Shown piece by piece: positions 28,474 to 36,447 of a DNA stretch of 64,000 nt. The stretch's first letter is position 1. The number at the start of each line of letters is the position of its first letter. The notes beneath the pieces are model-generated. The model did no database searches, was not told the origin of the DNA, and worked only from the letters and a program-made list of their open reading frames with translations. Made by a program: the position numbers and the translations under genes. The stretch spans positions 1,633,258 to 1,697,257 of the forward strand of contig NZ_BNJF01000002.1 in NCBI RefSeq assembly GCF_016587355.1, in the 5' to 3' direction. The DNA is from Ktedonospora formicarum. GTDB lineage: Bacteria > Chloroflexota > Ktedonobacteria > Ktedonobacterales > Ktedonobacteraceae.

Positions 28474-28851
28474 ATGGAAACAGGGGAATTGTTTAGAAAG
28501 ATTGCTGGATCTGATGTGTGGAGTACGCGCTGCCCATCCCGGCGCTTGCTCGACCTGATTGCCGACAAGTGGACTATGCTGGTGATTGTGGCCCTGGCGG
28601 ATGGACCCAGGCACTACAGCCAATTGAAGCGCGATGTGAGTGGGATCTCACACAAGATGCTCAGTCAAACGCTGCAGCGGCTAGAAAAACAATGCTTTGT
28701 CACACGGACAGTCTACCCGACTGTGCCTCCGCGTGTCGAGTACGCACTTACAGCGCTGGCTCAAACACTGCTTCCAACGCTATGTGCGCTTATCGAGTGG
28801 GCCCAGACCCACGCTGTCGAGTTCCCTATGCTTGAGGAAGAGGCCAAGTGA
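28474..28851 (+). CDS. HxlR-family transcriptional regulator
   Basis: 125 residues from the ATG at 28474, which follows AAGGTGAG. Earlier in-frame ATGs at 28444 and 28450 are less well placed. The winged-helix pattern is clear: CPSRRLLDLIADKWTMLVIVAL, HYSQLKRDVSGISHKMLSQTLQRLE and a wing with YPTVPPRVEYALT. Cys near the N-terminus (STRCPSR) is the redox or quinone-sensing residue in many HxlR/QorR proteins. It presumably controls the divergent FMN reductase. Confidence 0.93.
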   Translation: METGELFRKIAGSDVWSTRCPSRRLLDLIADKWTMLVIVALADGPRHYSQLKRDVSGISHKMLSQTLQRLEKQCFVTRTVYPTVPPRVEYALTALAQTLLPTLCALIEWAQTHAVEFPMLEEEAK

Positions 28852-29042
28852 ACTGGTAGAGGACTGCTGTCCATTTGAGGTTTTGGGACTATATGCTTCA
28901 TGTCCGCAGATGGCAGGTTTCCAGGCTGTTTGTCTGTGACATTAGACGGAATGTTTCTTCTGGTGGTGTTCTCCTTGCGTATAGCAAGCGAACACCTGCC
29001 CCTCAATAGAGATATGCGGCATGTCGTCCCAAAATGGACAGT

Positions 29043-29367
29043 TTTGTGAACCTACTTTACCATAAGGGGCACTGTAGATATTTGCCTGATTTGTGCATGA
29101 CACGGCGCACGCGATTTTTTCCCATGCACAGCAGGGCAGCCAGTTTGCGGTGGCCAAGCGTATCATCCATTTCATGCCACTGCTCGATGGCGAGAGCCAC
29201 TTGCCGATCTTTTTGCGCCTGCTTGGAGGGCCAATAGAGCGTGGCTCGCCCCACATGCAAAGCTCGCGCGACCTGGCTCTTGGAGTAGGGGCCATGAGGC
29301 TGACTCAGTTGGTAGGCCAGTTCTACCTTCTGCGCCGGTTTTAGTTGCCCAAGAGCCCCTGTACTTT
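29043..29367 (-). pseudogene. IS3-family OrfB, N-terminal fragment
   Basis: In the -1 frame after the A6G site: LGQLKPAQKVELAYQLSQ, SQVARALHVGRATLYWPSKQ, then DDTLGHRKLAALLCMGKNRV and RRVMHKSGKYLQCP. This corresponds to the HTH_21 segment before the catalytic domain. All three DDE residues are missing because of a deletion that joins YLQCP to the element's end. Confidence 0.7.
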
Positions 29368-29645
29368 TTTAGAATTTCATTCTGGACGGTGAGCTCTCCA
29401 ATGATCTTTTTCAGCTCATCTGGTGACTCTCCCGGCTTGTAGCCTTGGTTTATCGCTTTCTGTGAGGGGTTACGCTTATCCGTAAAGAGTGTCGGCGCTT
29501 TTTCTTGGAATTTGTTGCGCCACCGATGGACCATCGATTTGGAGACGCCAAAGCGCTGACACACCTGCTCCAGCGTCGTATCCCGTTGGAGGCTTTCTAA
29601 AACAACTTTGGTTTTAAACTCCGCTGTGTAGCTTTTTCTTTCCAT
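29172..29645 (-). CDS. IS3-family transposase OrfA
   Basis: The first 92 residues are a typical OrfA: HTH KSYTAEFKTKVVLESLQRDT, VCQRFGVSKSMVHRWRNKF, then the leucine-zipper-like GELTVQNEILKK. The A6G slippery run at 29364-29370 follows at once, the usual site of -1 frameshifting into orfB. Beyond it the zero frame runs on for about 65 unrelated residues to 29172, so the biologically relevant part is 29370-29645. It would bind the element's ends, but with orfB cut short no transposition is expected. Confidence 0.75.
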   Translation of the reverse strand: MERKSYTAEFKTKVVLESLQRDTTLEQVCQRFGVSKSMVHRWRNKFQEKAPTLFTDKRNPSQKAINQGYKPGESPDELKKIIGELTVQNEILKKYRGSWATKTGAEGRTGLPTESASWPLLQEPGRASFACGASHALLALQAGAKRSASGSRHRAVA

Positions 29646-29715
29646 CTCGTCCAGTCCTTCCCTGTTCCTTATTTACTTGTTTAGTTTATCATAGACTGGA
29701 CACCATTTTGAGACA

Positions 29716-30075
29716 AGGAACAACAACGACTGGTGGCGTCCATCTCCCAAGTACTTCGCACAAAATACTTGCGACCAGCGTATCGCCAATACCTTGCGCC
29801 CACTTATTGATCGTATTGAAAGTGGCAGGCATGACCAAGATAGCATCTGCTTTGGGAAGAGGATCAGCCTCTCCAGGTAATTTATAGTCTGTTCGCACAA
29901 TATGCCCTGTTGCAACTTCTAAGGCCGATTGATCAATCCAGCGGCTGGCTTGAGGCGTTGCAAGCACACACACATTCCAACCCGTTTCAAGAAGCGGAGT
30001 AACAACATGGAGTGTTTGTTGCGCAGGAGGGGCCGCACAGACCATAAGATAGAGCACCTGCAAACTTTCTATCAT
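29716..30075 (-). pseudogene. Flavoprotein (phosphopantothenoylcysteine-decarboxylase-like), 3' end lost
   Basis: About 120 residues of a flavoprotein family fold: start LYLMVCAAPPAQQTLHVVTPLLETGW, the central DPLPKADAILVMPATFNTINKWAQG (PAxxNT-type FMN-binding motif) and IGDTLVASILCEVLG. It breaks off at PVVVVPC where the IS3 end begins. The remaining frame to 29689 is IS sequence. Intact relatives are about 180 residues. It lies 9 bases after the stop of the TPR gene, so both belonged to one operon. Confidence 0.75.
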
Positions 30076-30084
30076 GCGCTCTCC

Positions 30085-30423
30085 TTATAGGGTCATGAGG
30101 GTGAGAGTGGTGCTCATATGCTGCTCTAAATCGTATGCTGCGTTCGTAGCTTTCTGAGCTTGCAGTTCTGTACAGATCATATGAACGCGTTCTAAGACAG
30201 ATCGTGATTTCGTCTGTTGGGTGATCGAAAGTGCCTGGCTCGCTAAATCATACGCTTTTTGGGTATTTCCCTGTTGAGCATAGGCAATACCCATATCAGT
30301 CAAAAGAGTGGATTGCTGACGCAATGCCTTTACATCAAGCTGAGAAAGCGCCTGATGCAAAGCAAGGAGCGCACGGCGTGGTTGGTGAAGCCGTACAAAA
30401 CAAGCCCCTTCGTATCCCGCCAC
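30085..30423 (-). pseudogene. TPR-containing regulator, C-terminal fragment
   Basis: 112 residues with tetratricopeptide-type repeats (GACFVRLHQPRRALLALHQAL, MGIAYAQQGNTQKAYDLASQA, RVHMICTEL). Such C-termini belong to XRE-type regulators or SARP/AAA proteins of several hundred residues. The 5' part, with the DNA-binding domain, is missing. At 30424-30450 the sequence switches to an oppositely oriented DnaE fragment. Confidence 0.65.
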
Positions 30424-30450
30424 ACGCGAAGCACTCAGCCCCGGTGAGCA

Positions 30451-30831
30451 ATGGTGGAAGAGGCGGTAGTGATTCTACGAGGAGAGGTCCAGATCCGCAA
30501 TGACGAGCCCAACTTGCTCTGTAGCAGCATCATGCCCGTGCAGGCGGTGGAAGAGGAAATGAACCGTGAGCGGCATCATCTCTGGCTCACTCTTGTTCGG
30601 AGTGGAACCGATGAGGTGTCTATCTCGAATGACATTATGAAAGTGCAGGAACTTCGCCAGCGTCTTCAGGCCCATCCAGGGCGTGACCAATACGATATTC
30701 TCGTGACCAGTGGTGAGTGGGAGGTGCGCCTGACCCCAGGCGAGAATACCGTGAAATATACTCTGCAATTGCATACAGCCCTTGAAACGATTCTTGGTCC
30801 ACACTCCCTCAAGGTCCAAAAATTGGAGTGA
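30451..30831 (+). pseudogene. dnaE: DNA polymerase III alpha subunit, C-terminal fragment
   Basis: 126 residues that fit the extreme C-terminus of DnaE: VVILRGEVQIRNDEPNLLCS (OB-fold strand motif), EEEMNRERHHLWLTLVRSG, MKVQELRQRLQAHPGRDQYD and GEWEVRLTPGENTVKYT. The polymerase and PHP domains (over 1000 residues) are absent. No real start site precedes it. It is followed within 10 bases by a perfect hairpin, perhaps the terminator of the parent gene. A complete replicative dnaE must exist elsewhere. Confidence 0.7.
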
Positions 30832-30840
30832 GCAAAACTC

Positions 30841-30890
30841 ATTCGGCCAGGAACAGGAGCATTATTGCATGCTCCTGTTCCTGGCCGAAT
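30841..30890 (+). terminator. Perfect 22-bp hairpin after the dnaE fragment
   Basis: 30841-30862 pairs exactly with 30869-30890 around a 6-nt loop. It starts 10 bases after the stop codon. No T-run follows. Confidence 0.6.
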
Positions 30891-31118
30891 GGCAGGCTCT
30901 GTGGCATGCCAGTCCAAGCTGTTGATCAAGATGGTGAGCATTTGGCACAAGGAGGCGCACAAGCAATGGGTGGAAGTGTGGTCCACGCAATTCCAATGCG
31001 AATGCAACCGCCGCAAGAAGGGAGTATCTCTGAGCACTCAGGATCTAACCTCTTCTCCTTCCTCTCGCGCATCCGGTTTCGCGCCCTTCAGACCAGATGC
31101 ACACAGCCTGCCATCCGT

Positions 31119-31979
31119 TTAGGTCCGACGTGTTGCTTTGCTCAACCTCTTCACGACGTTGGGGTCACGGTGATCAAAGAAACTACTGGCTTTGGTATCC
31201 AGCACCCTTATCGCGGCCATATCTTCTGGGCTCAGATCAAAATCGAAGATGGTGAAGTTTTCTACGATTCGTTCCTGGCGAACTGATTTGGGAATTGCGA
31301 CGACTCCTCTTTGAGTCAGCCAGCGCAGAATGACTTGCCCCACTGTTTTCTGATATTTGCTTGCGATGGAACGCAGCAACTCATGCTCGAAAATGTTGTG
31401 TTTGCCCTCCGCAAACGGTCCCCAGGATTCGATCTGAACGTGGTTTTCCTGTAAGAATGCTTGGGTTTCGATTTGCTGATTGAACGGATGGGTTTCAATC
31501 TGATTGACGGCAGGAACCATCTGATGATGCATGATCAGATCCATCAGCCGGTCAGGAAGGAAGTTGCTGACCCCTATGGCGCGTATCCGGCCTTCCTGCT
31601 GTAACGTCTCCATCACACGCCACGCGCCATACACATCCCCAAAGGGTTGATGAATCAGATAGAGATCCAGATATTCGAGTTGTAACCGCTGTAATGATCG
31701 TTCAAAGGCTGCCCTCGTGCGTTCGTCCCCAGCATCTGGAATCCAGAGCTTGGTGGTGATGAACAGCTCTTCTCGGGGCACACCGCTCCGCTTAATGGCT
31801 TTGCCAACAGCCTCTTCATTTCCATAGGAGGCTGCCGTATCAATCAGGCGATAGCCAGTACGAATGGCATCGTAAACGCTCCGTTCGCATTCTTCGGCGT
31901 CCTGCATCTGGAAAACGCCAAAGCCCAAGAGAGGCATCTTCACCCCATTATTGAGCGTAATTGATGGAATAGCTGACAT
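31119..31979 (-). CDS. Aldo/keto reductase (2,5-diketo-D-gluconate reductase type)
   Basis: A 286-residue NADPH-dependent (alpha/beta)8 barrel. Catalytic Asp-Tyr are in YRLIDTAASYGNEEAVG, Lys in FITTKLWIPD and His in YLDLYLIHQPFGDVYGAWR. GVSNFLPDRL and QIETHPFNQQ complete the AKR signatures, and the cofactor loop is IPKSVRQERIVENF. It would reduce carbonyls to alcohols in the cytoplasm. It is the last gene of a minus-strand run with an SDR (11 bases upstream) and two more AKRs. Confidence 0.95.
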   Translation of the reverse strand: MSAIPSITLNNGVKMPLLGFGVFQMQDAEECERSVYDAIRTGYRLIDTAASYGNEEAVGKAIKRSGVPREELFITTKLWIPDAGDERTRAAFERSLQRLQLEYLDLYLIHQPFGDVYGAWRVMETLQQEGRIRAIGVSNFLPDRLMDLIMHHQMVPAVNQIETHPFNQQIETQAFLQENHVQIESWGPFAEGKHNIFEHELLRSIASKYQKTVGQVILRWLTQRGVVAIPKSVRQERIVENFTIFDFDLSPEDMAAIRVLDTKASSFFDHRDPNVVKRLSKATRRT

Positions 31980-31990
31980 GTTTGTTTTCC

Positions 31991-32743
31991 TTACAGTTCC
32001 TGGCTGGTGGGCCGGAACAAGATTTCATTAATGTCCACGTCGTCGGGTTGGCTCATAGCAAAGGCAACGGCTCGCGCAAACGAATCAGCCGGAATAGCTC
32101 CCATTTCATAGAGTTTGCGCACATTTGCTGCGATATCCGGCTCGGTCACGCTGTTGGGCAGTTCCGTTGCGACTGCGCCCGGAGAGATCACAGTCGTACG
32201 GATGTGGTATGGTTTGACTTCCTGGCGTAACCCTTCGGAGATCATCAGGACGGCTGCCTTGGTTGCCGCATAGACTGCACTACCAGGGCGAACCTTGTGA
32301 CCGGCCACTGAGGAGACATTGATGATGTGCCCTATTTGTTGCTGCTTCATATATGGCAGTGCTGCGGCAATGCCGTAGAGCACGCCCTTGAGATTCACGT
32401 CGATAGTTCGGTTCCAATCGTCGATCTTCAGACGCTCCAGAGGCGAGTGTGGCATCAGTCCAGCATTGTTGAGCATCACGTCGATGCGTCCATAGGCTTG
32501 AACGGCAGCATCGACCAGGCGTTTCACCTGATTGGCGTCTGTTACATCGGTCTGCAGAGCAAGAGCCTTGCCGCCATCATGATGAAGTTCTGCGATCAAC
32601 GCCTCCAGGCGCTCAATACGCCTCGCTCCAAGTACGATGGTTGCCCCTTGGGCAGAGAGTAGCCGGGCAGTTGCTTCACCTAGACCACTGCTCGCGCCAG
32701 TGATGACAATCACCTTTCCAATAATATTCTTGTTCTCGTTCAT
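31991..32743 (-). CDS. Short-chain dehydrogenase/reductase (SDR)
   Basis: 250 residues from ATG 32743, which sits 6 bases after AGAAGG (the ATG at 32749 is too close). It is a classical SDR: the cofactor motif TGASSGLGEATARLL, NNAGLMPHSPLE, catalytic Ser in INVSSVAGHKV and Tyr-Lys in YAATKAAVLMISEGLRQE, then the PGAVATEL loop. Arg after the glycine motif (GARRIE) favours NADPH. It is sandwiched between aldo/keto reductases in one transcription unit. Confidence 0.95.
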   Translation of the reverse strand: MNENKNIIGKVIVITGASSGLGEATARLLSAQGATIVLGARRIERLEALIAELHHDGGKALALQTDVTDANQVKRLVDAAVQAYGRIDVMLNNAGLMPHSPLERLKIDDWNRTIDVNLKGVLYGIAAALPYMKQQQIGHIINVSSVAGHKVRPGSAVYAATKAAVLMISEGLRQEVKPYHIRTTVISPGAVATELPNSVTEPDIAANVRKLYEMGAIPADSFARAVAFAMSQPDDVDINEILFRPTSQEL

Positions 32744-32775
32744 CTTCATCCTTCTTGCATGCTCATCATAACCAC

Positions 32776-33741
32776 TTAGTAGCGATCTCCCAGGACGGAG
32801 ATGGTAGATATGGCACGATCAATCTCCTGAAGGTCACTGTCAGTAAGCTCGACCTGCACCGCGCCAATGTTCTCTTCCAGGCGTCCGATCTTGCGACTGC
32901 CCGGAATAGGCACAATCCATGGCTTCTGAGCGAGGAGCCAGGCCAGTGCGATCTGCGCTGGTGTCGCCTGTTTCTGCGCCCCAATGCGAGCCAGCAGATC
33001 GATCACGGTCTGATTGGCTTTGATGGCTTCCGGTGTGAAACGTGGATTGCGGCTGCGAATATCCGAACTGTCGAAGGTGGTATGTTCATCGATCTTGCCC
33101 GTCAGATATCCCCGACCAAGCGGACTATAGGGCACGAAGCCAATGCCGAGCTCTTCGCAGGTTGGCAGCACATCCTCTTCCGGGGCACGCCACCATAGCG
33201 AGTATTCACTCTGAAGGGCTGTCACTGGCTGAACTGCGTGCGCGCGCCGGATGATCTCCGCAGGGGCTTCTGACAATCCAAAATGCTTGACCTTGCCTGC
33301 GTCTATCAACTCCTTCACCGCTCCCGCGACGTCTTCAATGGGCACGTTCGGATCAACGCGGTGTTGATAGAACACATCGATGGCCTCGACCTTGAGGCGC
33401 TTGAGGGATGCTTCGGCGACCTGTTTGATGCGCTCTGGGCGACTATTGAGACCACTCCATCCAGGGCTCCCATCCTCATTCAGTTGGAACCCAAACTTCG
33501 TAGCGATCACCACCTGGCCCCGAAAAGAGGCCAGTGCTTCCCCCACCAACTCTTCATTGGTAAAGGGTCCGTAGACCTCAGCGGTGTCGAAGAAAGCGAT
33601 GCCATGCTCTACCGCCTCATGGAGGAACGTGATCATTTCTGCTTTATCTCCAATGGGTTTATCTGCAAAGGTCATGCGCATACAGCCGAGCCCGAGGGCC
33701 GAAACTTCCAAATCGCTGTTTCCAAGTGTGCGCTTCTGCAT
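32776..33741 (-). CDS. Aldo/keto reductase, AKR13-like
   Basis: 321 residues starting at MQKRTLGNSDLEVSALGLGC after AAAAGGAG. Catalytic Asp/Tyr are in IAFFDTAEVYGPFTNEELVG, Lys in VIATKFGFQ and His in IDVFYQHRVDPNVPIEDVAG. The cofactor loop is IPGSRKIGRLEENIGA. This is the YakC/AKR13 pattern of reductases for aldehydes and quinones. The next gene upstream (33815-34795) encodes a close paralog with the same motifs, so a tandem duplication is likely. Confidence 0.95.
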   Translation of the reverse strand: MQKRTLGNSDLEVSALGLGCMRMTFADKPIGDKAEMITFLHEAVEHGIAFFDTAEVYGPFTNEELVGEALASFRGQVVIATKFGFQLNEDGSPGWSGLNSRPERIKQVAEASLKRLKVEAIDVFYQHRVDPNVPIEDVAGAVKELIDAGKVKHFGLSEAPAEIIRRAHAVQPVTALQSEYSLWWRAPEEDVLPTCEELGIGFVPYSPLGRGYLTGKIDEHTTFDSSDIRSRNPRFTPEAIKANQTVIDLLARIGAQKQATPAQIALAWLLAQKPWIVPIPGSRKIGRLEENIGAVQVELTDSDLQEIDRAISTISVLGDRY

Positions 33742-33814
33742 GATGTTTTTTCTCCTTTTGATCTACTGCTCCTGGGAGTACCTAGATGGGTAAATATGGC
33801 TGTCAAAACTCGCT

Positions 33815-34795
33815 TCACACCAATCGCTCTTGTCCATTTCCCCTGGCTCCTTGTACGGTGATCTGCGAGGTAGCGCTCTCGATTTCAGCGAGATCGTTGG
33901 ATGTCAGTTCGATGGCAATGGCTGCAAGGTTCTCTTTCAGGCGAGAGAGTTTGGTGGTTCCCGGAATAGGTACGATCCACGGTTTCTGAGCGAGGAGCCA
34001 GGCTAGCGCGATCTGAGCAGGCGTCGCCTGCTTCTGTTCTGCGATTCTGACCAGCACATCGACCAGGGCCTGATTGGCTTTCATAGCTTCTTGGGTAAAG
34101 CGCGGGAAAATAGACCGAATATCGGATCGCTCGAATGTCCTGGTAGAATCAATCGTTGCAGTGAGGAAGCCCTGCCCAAGCGGGCTCCAGGGAACGAAAC
34201 CAATGCCCAGTTTTTCGCATATGGGCAAGACCTCCGTTTCCGAGTCACGCGCCCACAAGGAGTATTCGTTTTGGACTGCCGTCACTGGCTGAACTGCGTG
34301 CGCTCGACGAATCGTCTGGGCTCCTACCTCGGAAAGACCAAAATGCTGCACTTTCCCTTCTGCGATCAGTTCTTTCACTACTCCAGCAACCTCTTCAATG
34401 GGCACCTCTGGATCAACCCGATGCTGATAGAGCAGATCAATGGTTTCGACTCGGAGTCGTTTGAGCGAGCCCTCGACACTCCGCTTGATGTGCTCGGGTT
34501 GACTTGAAAGGCCCAACCGTTCACCGTTGGGACCAAATTGAAAGCCGAATTTTGTGGCGATGACGACTTGCTCACGAATGAGTGCAAGCGCTTCGCCCAC
34601 GAGTTCCTCGTTGGTGAAGGGTCCATAGACCTGAGCCGTGTCGAAAAAGGTCAGACCTTGACCCACAGCGGCTCGTAGAAGAGCCATCATTTCCTGCCTG
34701 TCTCTAGGCGGCCCATAGTTGATACTCATCCCCATACAACCGAGCCCGAGAGTTGAAACTTCCAAACCGCTGTTGCCAAGTATGCGCTTCTGCAT
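33815..34795 (-). CDS. Aldo/keto reductase, AKR13-like paralog
   Basis: 326 residues from ATG 34795, which lies 5 bases after AAAGGGG. The start MQKRILGNSGLEVSTLGLGC parallels that of the neighbour. Catalytic residues are in LTFFDTAQVYGPFTNEELVG (Asp, Tyr), VIATKFGFQFG (Lys) and IDLLYQHRVDPEVPIEEVAG (His). The cofactor loop is IPGTTKLSRLKENLAA. It differs from its paralog mostly between residues 25 and 45 and in the last 20 residues. It heads the surviving AKR/SDR run and is probably controlled together with it. Confidence 0.95.
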   Translation of the reverse strand: MQKRILGNSGLEVSTLGLGCMGMSINYGPPRDRQEMMALLRAAVGQGLTFFDTAQVYGPFTNEELVGEALALIREQVVIATKFGFQFGPNGERLGLSSQPEHIKRSVEGSLKRLRVETIDLLYQHRVDPEVPIEEVAGVVKELIAEGKVQHFGLSEVGAQTIRRAHAVQPVTAVQNEYSLWARDSETEVLPICEKLGIGFVPWSPLGQGFLTATIDSTRTFERSDIRSIFPRFTQEAMKANQALVDVLVRIAEQKQATPAQIALAWLLAQKPWIVPIPGTTKLSRLKENLAAIAIELTSNDLAEIESATSQITVQGARGNGQERLV

Positions 34796-34845
34796 CATTT
34801 CCCCTTTCATCTAGTAGTCGTCTTTTCTCACGATTTCTTCGCTAT

Positions 34846-35277
34846 TTATCCGGCCTGATAGTGTTCATCGCTGACCTTCTCCATCCAATCAACAGTTTTT
34901 CCATCAAGCCGTTCGGCAATGGCGATATGGGTGAGAGCCGTGGTTGGCGCAGCGCCGTGCCAATGTTTTTCCCCTGGTTCAAACCAAATCACGTCTCCAA
35001 GGCGAATCTCCTGGATTGGTTCCCCTCAGCGCTGGACTCGACCGAGACCGTCTATGACTATGAGCGTCTGGCCGAGGGGGTGACTGTGCCATGCGGTCCG
35101 AGCACCAGGCTCGAATGTGACTCTTGCACCACCTACACGGGCCGGATCAGGTGCCTCAAATGGGGAATCGATGCGGACCGCTCCAGTAAAATACTCGGTT
35201 GGTCCTTTGCCAGAAGGATGTGAGCCGTTTCGTGTGATATCCACTGTTTCATTCCTCCACCATATTTGCTTCCCCAT
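34846..35277 (-). pseudogene. Cupin-domain protein with one in-frame stop
   Basis: About 143 residues. ATG 35277 gives GKQIWWRNETVDITRNGSHP. The cupin core follows: RVTFEPGARTAWHSHPLGQTLIV (metal-binding His pair) and GEKHWHGAAPTTALTHIAI (motif 2). A TGA at 35026-35028 replaces the Trp expected in VQRWGEPIQEIRLGD. The reading frame is otherwise continuous to the stop at 34846, so a single base change inactivates it. Relatives act as small oxidative-metabolism enzymes next to CMD-family and AKR genes, as here. Confidence 0.8.
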
Positions 35278-35463
35278 ACGAAGCAAGACATGTTCGTTCT
35301 CTAGGAGGGCCAGATATCTCGAAAAGCCAGGATACAAGAAGAAGCGTTGCCAATGCTTGATACATGTTGTTCATCGTTTTTTCATAACGTTACCTGTGAA
35401 TGGAGGGCCAATGAAGGTAATCCTTCCCCAGGCTTTCCTGGAAGAACCTCTCCCCTTGCCAGT

Positions 35464-35790
35464 TTATGGCTCGTCAAAGACGCGTTTGGCGACGGCAATG
35501 GTAGACATGGCCTTCGGCCAACCAGCATAGAATGCGAGATGCGTGATGACCTCTTTGAGTTCCGTCTCCGTCAAACCGTTGTCTTTGGCTCTCATGAGAT
35601 GTCCGGGAAGTTGTTCGGTGTTTCCACCTGCGATCAAAGCTGCAACCGTAATCAAGCTCCTATCTCGTTTTGAAAGTTCGGTTCGTTCCCAGATATCACC
35701 AAAAAGCACGTCATCCGTGAGTGAAACCATTTTCGGCAAAAAGGTGCCAATGAGTTTCTGCGCAGGTGTTTGTTCTTGTGATTCAGGCAT
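35464..35790 (-). CDS. Carboxymuconolactone decarboxylase (CMD) family protein
   Basis: A 108-residue AhpD/CMD-like fold. The family core is present: VLFGDIWERTELSKRDRSLITVAALIAGGN, then LPGHLMRAKDNGLTETELKEVITHLAFYAGWPKAM. The CxxC motif of peroxidatic AhpD is absent, so it is closer to the decarboxylase/lactone type. AGGAGAAATAC precedes the ATG. It precedes the cupin gene in transcription order and begins the redox cluster. Confidence 0.93.
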   Translation of the reverse strand: MPESQEQTPAQKLIGTFLPKMVSLTDDVLFGDIWERTELSKRDRSLITVAALIAGGNTEQLPGHLMRAKDNGLTETELKEVITHLAFYAGWPKAMSTIAVAKRVFDEP

Positions 35791-36447
35791 GTATTTCTCC
35801 TTATGTATGTACGTCGGTGCAGGAGGGCTGCCTCCTGTGGATAGACAATTTTATATTTCTCCTAATTATGGGATGGTGTAGACAAAGTGCAGCCCCCCAT
35901 CTGAGCGCTAAGAGCCACACCTGCTATATTGAGGAGAGTCCTTCGCAAGAAAGAGCGTCGCCCAAAATGGGAGGTAACAGATGGAAAAGCTGACAAGGTT
36001 ATGCTTCTTGCAAACGTGAGAACTGTGGTTATCTGGGACTCTAAGCGCATTCGTAAACAGACCAGCGGTATCAAACAGATGATGCTACGCATCGATGATG
36101 TGTCGAATGAAGTGAATCATCCCCTGCTTGTCGCCTACTGAACCTTAGAGAGCATCCATATCCATATAGCCAAACCAGGGAACTGGGATGAACATAATGG
36201 CTGTGTGCAAGGGAACGCTTCATACATAGCTCATACCTCCAGTCTTTCTATAACAGATTGGGTCATGCTTCCATATGGCTCTGCTCTTGAAGAAAAATCT
36301 AGCTTCCTCCGACTATGCAGATCCCATACTGTTCTGCATGAGAATAGTATAGACGTACCGAAGCCTGGGGTGATAGAATAATTGTCGAGAATGATTGGAG
36401 GATTCTGCAAATATTTCCAGAGAGATGAAAGAGCTACAGGAGGGAAA
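35791..36447. other. Intergenic region between the redox cluster and araC-type gene
   Basis: About 650 bases with no convincing gene. It separates divergent transcription units and so probably carries both promoters and AraC-type binding sites. A 70-residue plus-strand frame (35929-36141) shows no known family. Confidence 0.45.

Larger units (their letters stand above)
29022..29715 (-). mobile_element. IS3-family element, internally deleted
   Basis: About 690 bp, against 1.2-1.5 kb for a complete IS3 member. Related outer ends: TGTCTCAAAATGGTGTCCAG read inward from 29715, and TGTCGTCCCAAAATGGACAG from 29022. It contains orfA, the frameshift signal and only the first third of orfB. The insertion removed the end of the flavoprotein gene on its upstream side. 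Confidence 0.72.

Noticed and set aside
35862..36141. Short frames on both strands in the AraC/CMD gap
   Set aside because: No family resemblance and no ribosome binding site; probably promoter DNA.
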